A DNA stretch of 33,035 nt from Magnetococcales bacterium DC0425bin3. GTDB taxonomy: Bacteria > Pseudomonadota > Magnetococcia > Magnetococcales > DC0425bin3. Both the position numbers and the translations under genes were made by a program. This document shows positions 26,031 through 33,035 of this stretch, piece after piece. The notes beneath the pieces were generated by a model, which saw only the letters and a list, made by a program, of their open reading frames with translations, was not told the origin of the DNA and searched no databases. How positions within the stretch are numbered: the first letter of the stretch is position 1; each line of letters begins with the position of its first letter. Location: assembly GCA_002753665.1 (NCBI GenBank), contig PEAP01000025.1, positions 1 to 33,035 on the forward strand. Reading direction: 5' to 3'.

Positions 26031-27329
26031 TCAATCCCGCTGATACAAGGGGACATAATCCCGGGTCATGGCGCCGCGGTAGAGCTGCCGCGGCCGGCCG
26101 ATGGCCTGGCCCTTGTCGCTGATCATCTCCATCCACTGGCTGAACCAACCCACCGAGCGGGCCAGGGCGAAAATCACGGTGAACATGTTGGTGGGGAAGC
26201 CGATGGCCGACAGGATCAGTCCGGAATAGAAGTCCACGTTGGGATAGAGTTTTTTCTGGACGAAATAGTCGTCCTCCCGGGCGATGCGCTCCAGTTCCAG
26301 GGCCACCTTGAAGCGGGGGTCGTCCACATGGCCCAGCTCCTGAAGCACATCGTGGGCGGCCTTGCGCAGCACCTTGGCGCGGGGGTCGTAGTTCTTGTAC
26401 ACCCGATGGCCGAAGCCCATGAGGCGGAAGGGATCCTGGGGATCCTTGGCGCGCTTGATGTACTCGCCGATCCGATCCGGGGTGCGGATCTGTCCCAGCA
26501 TGTTCAGCACCGCCTCGTTGGCCCCGCCGTGGGCCGGTCCCCACAGGGCGCCGATGCCGGCGGAAATGGCGGCAAAGGGATTGGCCAGGCTGGAGCCGGC
26601 CAGTCGGACCGTGGCGGTGGATGCGTTCTGCTCATGGTCGGCATGCAGGGTCAGGATCTGGTCCATGGCCTTGACCAGCACCGGACTGACCTTGTACTTG
26701 GCGCAGGGCACGGCGAACATCATGTACAGAAAATTCTCCACGAACCCCCGTTCGTTGTCCGGGTAGACGAACGGCTGTCCCACGGCGTACTTGTAGGAAA
26801 AGGCCGCGATGGTGGGCATCTTGGCGATGAGCCGGTAGGCGGAGATTTCCCGACTGCGTGCGTCAAAGATGTCCAGGGAGTCGTGATAGAAAGCGCTGAG
26901 GGCGCCGATCACCCCCACCATGATGGCCATGGGATGGGCATCGCGCCGAAATCCCCGGTAGAAATCCTTGAGCTGCTCATGGACCATGGTGTGCTGGGTG
27001 ACCAGCCGCTCGAACTGCTCGTGTTCGGCCTGGTTGGGCAGCTTCCCGAACAGCAGCAGGTAGGAAACCTCCAGGAAATTGCTCTGTTCGGCCAACTGTT
27101 CGATGGGATAGCCCCGATAGAGCAGAATCCCCTTTTCCCCGTCGATGAAGGTGATTTCGCTGATGCAGGAGGCGGTGGAATAGAAACCGGGATCCAGGGT
27201 GAACAGACCGAACTCCTTGTAAAACTTTGTCACATCGACCACCGACGGCCCTTCGGTGCCTTTCAGGATGGGCAGCTCCAGCTCCTTGCCAGTGCGGTTG
27301 TCCCGTATGGTTAACGTCTCGCTGGGCAT
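26031..27329 (-). CDS. gltA: Citrate synthase (type II)
   Basis: A 432-residue enzyme that joins oxaloacetate and acetyl-CoA, of normal length for the Gram-negative hexameric type. The catalytic residues are visible as His in [13 protein letters not shown], His in [15 protein letters not shown] and Asp in [10 protein letters not shown]. The N terminus [22 protein letters not shown] is the small domain typical of type II, and the C terminus [21 protein letters not shown] is conserved. The ATG follows GGAG eight bases upstream. It is on the same strand as ilvB but 176 bases separate them, with a promoter between. Confidence 0.97.
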   Translation of the reverse strand: MPSETLTIRDNRTGKELELPILKGTEGPSVVDVTKFYKEFGLFTLDPGFYSTASCISEITFIDGEKGILLYRGYPIEQLAEQSNFLEVSYLLLFGKLPNQAEHEQFERLVTQHTMVHEQLKDFYRGFRRDAHPMAIMVGVIGALSAFYHDSLDIFDARSREISAYRLIAKMPTIAAFSYKYAVGQPFVYPDNERGFVENFLYMMFAVPCAKYKVSPVLVKAMDQILTLHADHEQNASTATVRLAGSSLANPFAAISAGIGALWGPAHGGANEAVLNMLGQIRTPDRIGEYIKRAKDPQDPFRLMGFGHRVYKNYDPRAKVLRKAAHDVLQELGHVDDPRFKVALELERIAREDDYFVQKKLYPNVDFYSGLILSAIGFPTNMFTVIFALARSVGWFSQWMEMISDKGQAIGRPRQLYRGAMTRDYVPLYQRD

Positions 27330-27446
27330 CGTATCGCTCCGTTTGTTGTGTCCCTGACCTTGCAGGACGATTTATCGCCGATTGAGTTCCTGATCCCGTT
27401 AGGCTATATCAGACTGAGAGCGCATGCACGCGCCTAACTTTCGATG

Positions 27447-27479
27447 GGATGGGGGAGGCCTCCCTCCACCCTCCACCGA
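27447..27479. repeat. Dispersed palindromic repeat, copy B
   Basis: Identical over 33 bases to copy A at 10581-10613. It is followed at once by a 7-bp inverted repeat, GTGAAAG (27480-27486) and CTTTCAC (27498-27504). It lies between the divergent gltA and GTPase genes, 63 bases before the GTPase start, the same spacing class as copy A to its downstream gene. Confidence 0.8.
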
Positions 27480-27542
27480 GTGAAAGCCGCTCCGCGACTT
27501 TCACGGTACAGAAAAATCGGCGAGCCACGGAGACTCACGCCC

Positions 27543-29045
27543 ATGTTGACCAGCCGCAGCAGTCAGATCGACCTTCGCCTGAACAGCCTGGAAAAACACC
27601 TCAAGGAAGAAAATCCCATCCTGTTGCGGGTGGTCCAGAGCTTCCGGGAGCTGGACCGGGTCGCCTACAGCATGGGTCTGCTGCACCGGGAGGAATCCTA
27701 TGCCGCCCGGGTGCCCTGGTGGCCCCTGGTGTCGATATTGGGCACCTTCAGCTCCGGCAAGTCCACCTTCATCAACGACTACCTGCGCCAGCCCCTGCAA
27801 CGCACCGGCAACCAGGCGGTGGACGACAAGTTCACCGTCATCTGCTACTCCAAGGAAGACAAGATCCATACCCTGCCGGGACTGGCCCTGGACGCCGATC
27901 CGCGTTTTCCCTTCTACCGGATCAGTCGGGATCTGGAACAGGTGGTGGTGGGTGAGGGACGACGCATCGACGCCTACCTGCAGCTGAAAACCTGCCCCAC
28001 CGAGCATCTGCGGGGCAAGATCGTCATCGACTCCCCGGGGTTCGATGCCGACGCCCAGCGCACCTCCACCCTGCGCATCACCGACCACATCATGGACCTC
28101 TCCGACCTGGTGCTGGTGTTCTTCGACGCCCGCCATCCGGAGCCGGGCGCCATGCGCGACACCCTGGTCCATCTGGTGGCCAACACCATCAATCGACACG
28201 ATTCCAACAAATTCCTGTTCATCCTCAACCAGATCGACTGCACCGCCCGGGAAGACAATCTGGAGGATGTCACCGCCGCCTGGCAACGGGCCCTGGCCCA
28301 GGCCGGACTCACCGCCGGCCGCTTCTACCAGATCTACAACAAGGACTGCGCCAACCCCTTCCCGGATCCCAACACCAAGGAACGCTTCGAGGCCAAGCGC
28401 GCCGAGGACATGAGCGAGATCCTGCAACGCATCCACCGGGTGGAGGTGGAGCGGGCCTATCGGATCATCGGCGTGATGGAACATACCGCCAAGATGATCC
28501 AGGACGAGGTCGTCCCCATGGTCAACGGCATGGTCTCCCAGTGGCGCAAGAGCGTCCTGATCACCGACGGCATCCTGGGCCTGCTGCTGCTGGCCCTGGG
28601 CGGCTACCTGTGGCACACCAGCCCGGGCCTGGCGGCGTTCTTCACCAACTCCCTGGCCCTGCAATGGAGCCCGCCCGCCGCCTGGAGCGGCGCCCATGTG
28701 GCCGCCATCGGCGGCTGGGGCCTGGTGTTGGCAATCCTCCTGACCATCCACCAGGGAGTGCGCAACCTGACCGCCAAGAGTACCCTGCGCAAGACGATCG
28801 GCCAGGTCCGCACCAAGGAACTCAAAGAAGCAGTGACCAACGCCTTCCAGCGCAATACCCGGCCCCTGCGCAGTCTGTTCGCCACCCGGCCGGCAGGCTG
28901 GAATCCCATCACCCGCAGCCGGATCCGCAAGGCCTTCAAGGATGCCGCTCTGTATGTGCAGGATCTCAACGACCAGTTCACCAATCCATCGGGCCGCACC
29001 GGTCAGACCAATCCGGCCGCCCATCTGGAGGCGGGAGGAGCCTGA
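27543..29045 (+). CDS. Dynamin-like GTPase with two membrane segments
   Basis: A 500-residue protein. The GTPase domain has the P-loop GTFSSGKST (67-75), G3 motif DSPG (163-166) and G4 motif NQID (229-232). A helical stretch follows, then two hydrophobic segments, GILGLLLLALGGYLWH (343-358) and AAIGGWGLVLAILLTI (387-402), giving a membrane hairpin or paddle. The last 100 residues are basic and helical. Bacterial dynamin-like proteins remodel membranes. The ATG was chosen by homology and a CGGAG ten bases upstream; the frame extends into the dispersed repeat but that part is not coding. It may be co-transcribed with the glycosyltransferases, the next starting after 24 bases. Confidence 0.8.
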   Translation: MLTSRSSQIDLRLNSLEKHLKEENPILLRVVQSFRELDRVAYSMGLLHREESYAARVPWWPLVSILGTFSSGKSTFINDYLRQPLQRTGNQAVDDKFTVICYSKEDKIHTLPGLALDADPRFPFYRISRDLEQVVVGEGRRIDAYLQLKTCPTEHLRGKIVIDSPGFDADAQRTSTLRITDHIMDLSDLVLVFFDARHPEPGAMRDTLVHLVANTINRHDSNKFLFILNQIDCTAREDNLEDVTAAWQRALAQAGLTAGRFYQIYNKDCANPFPDPNTKERFEAKRAEDMSEILQRIHRVEVERAYRIIGVMEHTAKMIQDEVVPMVNGMVSQWRKSVLITDGILGLLLLALGGYLWHTSPGLAAFFTNSLALQWSPPAAWSGAHVAAIGGWGLVLAILLTIHQGVRNLTAKSTLRKTIGQVRTKELKEAVTNAFQRNTRPLRSLFATRPAGWNPITRSRIRKAFKDAALYVQDLNDQFTNPSGRTGQTNPAAHLEAGGA

Positions 29046-29069
29046 CGCCGCCCCCTGGAGATTTCACGG

Positions 29070-30401
29070 ATGAAATTTCCCGACCGCATCCTGCTCCTCT
29101 ATGGCTATCACCGGGGCACCACCGCCCACGCGGTGGAACGTGCCCTGCGCACCCGCTGCGAGGTGTTCGCCGTGGGTCCCGGTCACCCGGAGACGGAAAC
29201 CAGCATGGAATGCGGGCCGGTGGCCGCCCTGGACGAAATCCTGGGCCGGTTGAAAGGGCGCTTCCAGCCCGAAGTCCTCTTCGTGCTGGAATCGGGCAAG
29301 CGGTTCTTTCCCCACGGCCTGGCCGATGCGCCCCTGCCCTGCTGGTATTACGCCATCGATCCCCATTTCAATCTGCCCTGGCAGCGGGAATACGCCAAGC
29401 TGTTCGATCAGGTGTTCGTCACCTTTCGACAATACCTGGATGAATTCAAGATGTTGGGCCACTCCGGCATCCACTGGTTGGCCCATGGCTTCGACCATCG
29501 TTTCTACCGCGACCACCGGCTGGAGCGCACCCTGGACGTGGCCTTCGTGGGCGACATGGATCCGGAGCGTCGTCCCCAACGGATGAAACTCATCAATGCC
29601 CTGGGAGAGTCGGGCCTGAACACCCATTTCACCTCCGGCATCTGGAACGAGGAGGTGGCCCGGCTGTATTCCCGCAGCCGCATGGTGTTCAACGACAACG
29701 ACCAGCAGGTTCTCAACCCCCGCAACTTCGAGGGGTCGGCCTGCGGCGCGGTGGTGTTGGCCAACTCCGCCGTGGACCTGGAAACCTTCTTCACCCCGGG
29801 GCAGGATCTGCTGCTCTATGCCGATCCCCGGGATCTGGTCAAACAGGCCCGCCAACTGGCCGCGGACCCGGCCCGCTGGCAGGCCCTGTCGGCCCGGGCC
29901 CGGGACACCGCCGCCCGCAACTCCTGGGAACGGCGCATCGAAACCCTGGCGGAGCTGGTCGACGCCTGGCAGCCGCCGGCCCAGTCGCCATTTCAACGCT
30001 CCGACCGGATCAAGGCCCACGCCTTTACCTATTTTCACCGGGGACTCTCCGGCCAGACCATCCTGTTGCTGGATCAACTGCAACGGGAAGTGGGTGCCGA
30101 TCCTGAAATCCACCTGATCAAGGCGATGGCCTATCTGGCCCATGAAAAGCATCCGGCCGCCGCCGAGGAGCTGTTCCAACTGTTGGAAGCCGACCCGCCC
30201 CCCGCCCTGTTGCAGCAGGTTGGGGAAATCCTGGTCTCCACCTTCACCGAGGCCCACCACCGCCGGGGCGCCCTCCTGCTGGCCCGGGTTCTGCCCAACC
30301 CGACCCTGGATCAGAAACGCCGCCTGACCCGGCTGCTCACCCAGGGCGGCGTGCCGCTGCCGGACGATCTGGCGTCGCGGTTGGCGCCCATGGCCACCTA
30401 G
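29070..30401 (+). CDS. CgeB-type glycosyltransferase with C-terminal helical extension
   Basis: A 443-residue protein. The N-terminal half is Rossmann-like (ILLLYGYHRGTT..., LPCWYYAIDPHFN, KLFDQVFVTFRQYLDEFKMLG), and the second half has the GT-B acceptor and donor signature FEGSACGAVVLANSAVDLETFFTPGQDLLLYADPRDL typical of CgeB-like glycosyltransferases (glycosyl transferase family 1_2). From about residue 325 a helical region resembling tetratricopeptide repeats follows, ending LASRLAPMAT. No membrane segment. It is followed after 26 bases by a second, shorter relative. Donor and acceptor are unknown; surface glycan or protein glycosylation is likely. Confidence 0.72.
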   Translation: MKFPDRILLLYGYHRGTTAHAVERALRTRCEVFAVGPGHPETETSMECGPVAALDEILGRLKGRFQPEVLFVLESGKRFFPHGLADAPLPCWYYAIDPHFNLPWQREYAKLFDQVFVTFRQYLDEFKMLGHSGIHWLAHGFDHRFYRDHRLERTLDVAFVGDMDPERRPQRMKLINALGESGLNTHFTSGIWNEEVARLYSRSRMVFNDNDQQVLNPRNFEGSACGAVVLANSAVDLETFFTPGQDLLLYADPRDLVKQARQLAADPARWQALSARARDTAARNSWERRIETLAELVDAWQPPAQSPFQRSDRIKAHAFTYFHRGLSGQTILLLDQLQREVGADPEIHLIKAMAYLAHEKHPAAAEELFQLLEADPPPALLQQVGEILVSTFTEAHHRRGALLLARVLPNPTLDQKRRLTRLLTQGGVPLPDDLASRLAPMAT

Positions 30402-30427
30402 CCTCCCCGCGCCGGTGTCGGCCCGCC

Positions 30428-31516
30428 ATGCGTCTGCTGCTGCTGGATCAGCCCTATTTTCGCGCGGCCCTGACCGCCCTGGGCCATGAGGTGCGCTGCG
30501 TGGCGCGCAGCGTCTTCCACGACCCCCGCCAGCCCCTGGACCTGATTCTGCCCCGAGTGCCCATCGCCTTCCAATGGGTGTTGGACTCCCTCGCGCCCTG
30601 GCGGCCGGACTGGATCTTCCTGGGCGACGACTCCACCTTTCCCCACTATCTCGGCCTGGAAATGACCCGCATCCCCCTGGCCTGGTATGCGGTGGATACC
30701 CACATCCACCACCAGTGGCATCCCCTCTACGCCAGCGCCTGGGACCTGATCTTCGTCTGCCAGCAGGACAGCCTGTCTCTGTATCAGGTGCCCGGAGGCC
30801 CCCCGGTTCACTGGCTGCCGGTGTTCTCCTACCTGTTCCGGGACCGCTGGCTGGATCTGGAACCGGAGCATGCCATCAGCTTCGTCGGCAATCTGGATCC
30901 CGGGCTGAAACCCGAACGGGCGCGTTTCATCGGCGCCCTGGGGCAGCGGATTCCCCTGCACCTCGCCCAGGGGGACTATGTGGAGGTGTTCAACCGCAGC
31001 CACATGGTGATCAACCAGACCGCGGCGGGCGACCTGAACTTCCGGGTGTTCGAGGCCCTGGCTTGCGGGACGCTGCTGTTGACCGAACGCATCGGCAATG
31101 GTCAGAATGATCTGCTGCGGGACGGAGAGCATCTGGTCCTTTATGAGGCCGGCAACGTGGCGCAGGTGGTGGATCTCTACCACCGGTTCCTGACCGACGA
31201 GCCGGCCCGCCGGCGCATCGCCCGGCAGGGACTGGCCGAGGTCCGCGCCCACCACACCGACCGTGCCCGGGCAGAGGCGGTGATGGCCCGGATCTCCGCC
31301 CTGGATCCCCAGGCGGTGGTGCAGAGCCGCCTGGCCCGGCTGGCGGCGGTGGAGCGCAATCTGGCGCCGATCATGGCGCGGGCCGCCACCATCCATCGGC
31401 ATTTCGCCGCCGCGGCCCCCCCCGGCCGGCGTCAGGATGATCTGACCCGCATGGCCCGACAATACCAGACCCTGGCCGAGACGCTGCAGGCCCGCTTCGG
31501 CCGATCGGAGGCGTGA
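30428..31516 (+). CDS. CgeB-type glycosyltransferase, second copy
   Basis: A 362-residue relative of the preceding protein. Shared signatures are WIFLGDDSTFPHYLGLEMTRIPLAWYAVDTHIHHQWHPLYA (like the WYYAIDPHFN segment of the neighbour), ISFVGNLDPGLKPER (like AFVGDMDPERRPQR), and NFRVFEALACGTLLLTERIGNGQNDLLRDGEHLVLY. The parallel points to an old tandem duplication. Its C-terminal helical part differs. The start at 30428 lacks a visible ribosome binding site, and the stop lies two bases before the acyl-ACP synthetase start. Confidence 0.72.
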   Translation: MRLLLLDQPYFRAALTALGHEVRCVARSVFHDPRQPLDLILPRVPIAFQWVLDSLAPWRPDWIFLGDDSTFPHYLGLEMTRIPLAWYAVDTHIHHQWHPLYASAWDLIFVCQQDSLSLYQVPGGPPVHWLPVFSYLFRDRWLDLEPEHAISFVGNLDPGLKPERARFIGALGQRIPLHLAQGDYVEVFNRSHMVINQTAAGDLNFRVFEALACGTLLLTERIGNGQNDLLRDGEHLVLYEAGNVAQVVDLYHRFLTDEPARRRIARQGLAEVRAHHTDRARAEAVMARISALDPQAVVQSRLARLAAVERNLAPIMARAATIHRHFAAAAPPGRRQDDLTRMARQYQTLAETLQARFGRSEA

Positions 31517-31518
31517 CG

Positions 31519-33035
31519 ATGGGACAGACCCTGTGGCCAGCGATACAGAAGTCGGTGGCGCAGCATGGCGCCTCTCGCACCTGGATCAGCGATCCCACCG
31601 GTGTGCGCCTGACCGGCCGCCAACTGTTGTTCCGCACCCGCCTGCTGCAACGGCTGCTGGAACCCCACCTGCGGGACCAGCGCACCGTGGGGGTGCTGTT
31701 GCCCACCGCCGCGGCCAGCGTGATTACTTTTTTGGCCCTTCAGGCCGGCGGTCGCCTGCCGGCCATGCTCAACTTCACCGCCGGTCCCGGCCCCATGCAG
31801 GCCGCCCTGGAACTGGCAGGGGTCCGGGTGGTCCTCACCTCCCGCCAGTTCCTGGAGCGGGCCGGCTTGAACGACACCGCCGCCCGCCTGGCCCGGCAGG
31901 TGCGCCTGTGGTATCTGGAAGATCTGCGCCGGCGGGTGCCCCTGGCGGCCCTGCTGCCCGCCCTGGTGGGTCTGCCCCTGCCGCCCGCCTGTGCCGGCGC
32001 CCCCGACGATCCGGCGGTGATCCTGTTCACCTCCGGCTCCGAGGGCCGCCCCAAGGGGGTGGCCCTGAGCCACGCCAACCTGCTGACCAACCATGCCCAG
32101 ATTCTGGAGCGCCTGGAGTTCACCCCCCGGGACGTGATGCTCAACGTGCTGCCCCTGTTCCATTCCTTCGGGCTGACCGTGGGCACCCTGGTGCCGCTGC
32201 TGGGGGGGCTCCCCTGCCATCACTGCCCCTCCCCCATCGACTACCGGGGCATTCCGGCCCAGGCCCGCCGGTGCCGGGCCACCCTGCTGGCGGCCACCGA
32301 TACTTTTCTGGCCGGCTATGGGCGTTACGCCACCCCAGAGGATTTCGCCAGCCTGCGCCTGGTGTTCGCGGGGGCGGAACCCCTGCGGGAACGCACCGTG
32401 GCCTTGTGGAGGGAGCGTTTCGGACTGGACATCCTGGAAGGCTACGGCACCACCGAGACCAGCCCGGTACTGGCGGTCAACAGCCCCCGCCTGCACCGCC
32501 CGGGCAGCGTGGGCCGACCCCTGGCCGGGGTGGAGACCCATCTGGAACCGGTGCCGGGCCTGACCCGCGGCCAACGCCTGCTGGTGCGGGGACCCAACGT
32601 GATGCTGGGTTATCTCACCCCGGTGGCCGGTGGTTCGGCCCGCCCGCAACGGCCAGACTCCACCCTGGGGCCGGACTGGTACGACACCGGTGACGTGGTC
32701 ACCGTCGATGACGCGGGGTTCATCACCATCGTGGGGCGGGCCAAGCGCTTTGCCAAGATCGGCGGCGAGATGGTTTCCCTGGCGGCGGCGGAAGAATTGG
32801 CCGCCTGGGTCTGGCCGGACCATGCCCACGGGGTGGTGGCCCTGGCCGACCCCCGCAAGGGCGAACGGCTGGTGCTGCTCACCGAGCATCCCGCCCCCCG
32901 GTTGGAGGAGCTGCTGGCCGGCGCCCGAAAGCTGGGGCTCGGGGAGCTGGCCATTCCCCGTTACCTGCACTCTGTTGCCGCCATGCCCCGTCTGGGATCG
33001 GGCAAGGTGGATTATCAGGGGCTGATGGCCTTGGC
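31519..33035 (+). CDS. Acyl-ACP synthetase / AMP-binding enzyme (Aas-like), 3' partial
   Basis: An open frame of 505 codons starts at the ATG 31519 with GGAGG seven bases upstream and runs off the right edge. It is an adenylate-forming enzyme: the AMP-binding P-loop FTSGSEGRPKGVALSH (170-185), then NVLPLFHSFGLTVG, EGYGTTETSPVLAVN and WYDTGDVVTVDDAGFITIVGRAKRFAKIGGEMVS. The last stretch is typical of the acyl-ACP synthetase half of Aas and of stand-alone relatives. The N-terminal acyltransferase of E. coli Aas is missing, because the frame begins directly with the AMP-binding domain. It follows the second glycosyltransferase by two bases, so the two should be co-translated; it may activate fatty acids for lipid or glycan acylation. 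Confidence 0.85.
   Translation, partial: MGQTLWPAIQKSVAQHGASRTWISDPTGVRLTGRQLLFRTRLLQRLLEPHLRDQRTVGVLLPTAAASVITFLALQAGGRLPAMLNFTAGPGPMQAALELAGVRVVLTSRQFLERAGLNDTAARLARQVRLWYLEDLRRRVPLAALLPALVGLPLPPACAGAPDDPAVILFTSGSEGRPKGVALSHANLLTNHAQILERLEFTPRDVMLNVLPLFHSFGLTVGTLVPLLGGLPCHHCPSPIDYRGIPAQARRCRATLLAATDTFLAGYGRYATPEDFASLRLVFAGAEPLRERTVALWRERFGLDILEGYGTTETSPVLAVNSPRLHRPGSVGRPLAGVETHLEPVPGLTRGQRLLVRGPNVMLGYLTPVAGGSARPQRPDSTLGPDWYDTGDVVTVDDAGFITIVGRAKRFAKIGGEMVSLAAAEELAAWVWPDHAHGVVALADPRKGERLVLLTEHPAPRLEELLAGARKLGLGELAIPRYLHSVAAMPRLGSGKVDYQGLMAL

Noticed and set aside
27450-27955. Small plus-strand frames starting Met-Gly-Glu-Ala-Ser at each repeat copy
   Set aside because: They arise from the dispersed repeat itself and continue into wrong frames of the neighbouring genes.

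Overview
The window is chromosomal DNA of a GC-rich Gram-negative bacterium, almost certainly a proteobacterium. Reasons: a periplasmic zinc ABC system with Zur, a lipoprotein with a lipobox, the ilvBHC-psd-pssA-leuA gene order, an Anbu proteasome-like operon, and PilZ/CheX and hybrid-kinase signalling proteins. Codon use is uniformly GC-rich except in short AT-rich promoter islands. An alphaproteobacterial or magnetococcus-like host is possible, but nothing here proves it. I see no tRNA, rRNA, CRISPR array or intact insertion sequence.

Layout. (1) 1-3.6 kb: the first codons of a gene leaving the left edge, then acetate kinase and the overlapping zinc genes zur-znuC-znuB. (2) 3.6-8.2 kb: a minus-strand operon (HTH-receiver regulator, degenerate hybrid kinase with receiver and Hpt domains, polysaccharide-deacetylase-like protein) facing a PilZ-CheX fusion gene across overlapping divergent promoters. 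This looks like a self-contained signalling circuit and is the most novel unit in the window. (3) 8.3-10.6 kb: znuA with its own Zur-like operator, then a minus-strand iron group (feoA, a Cys-rich membrane protein, fur) that lacks feoB. (4) 10.6-13.4 kb: a lipoprotein aminopeptidase, an alpha/beta hydrolase joined in frame to the cobalamin adenosyltransferase CobO, and a membrane-anchored CBS protein. (5) 13.4-17.8 kb: a four-gene Anbu operon (ATP-grasp, alpha-E, transglutaminase, Anbu peptidase) behind an AT-rich leader carrying a perfectly adjacent 20-bp tandem repeat.

(6) 17.8-19.45 kb: a toxin-antitoxin scrapyard holding a Fic gene cut just after its catalytic motif, a complete hicAB pair, and the remnant of a vapBC pair. 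(7) 19.5-27.3 kb, minus strand: gltA, then ilvB-ilvH-ilvC-psd-pssA-leuA, which links branched-chain amino-acid synthesis to phosphatidylethanolamine synthesis. (8) 27.5 kb to the right edge, plus strand: a membrane dynamin-like GTPase, two CgeB-type glycosyltransferases and an acyl-ACP synthetase running off the end, suggesting an envelope-modification locus.

Across these regions a palindromic repeat family occurs three times between genes, two copies being identical over 33 bp. Metal control is prominent: two copies of a Zur-like box and one Fur-like box sit inside predicted promoters.
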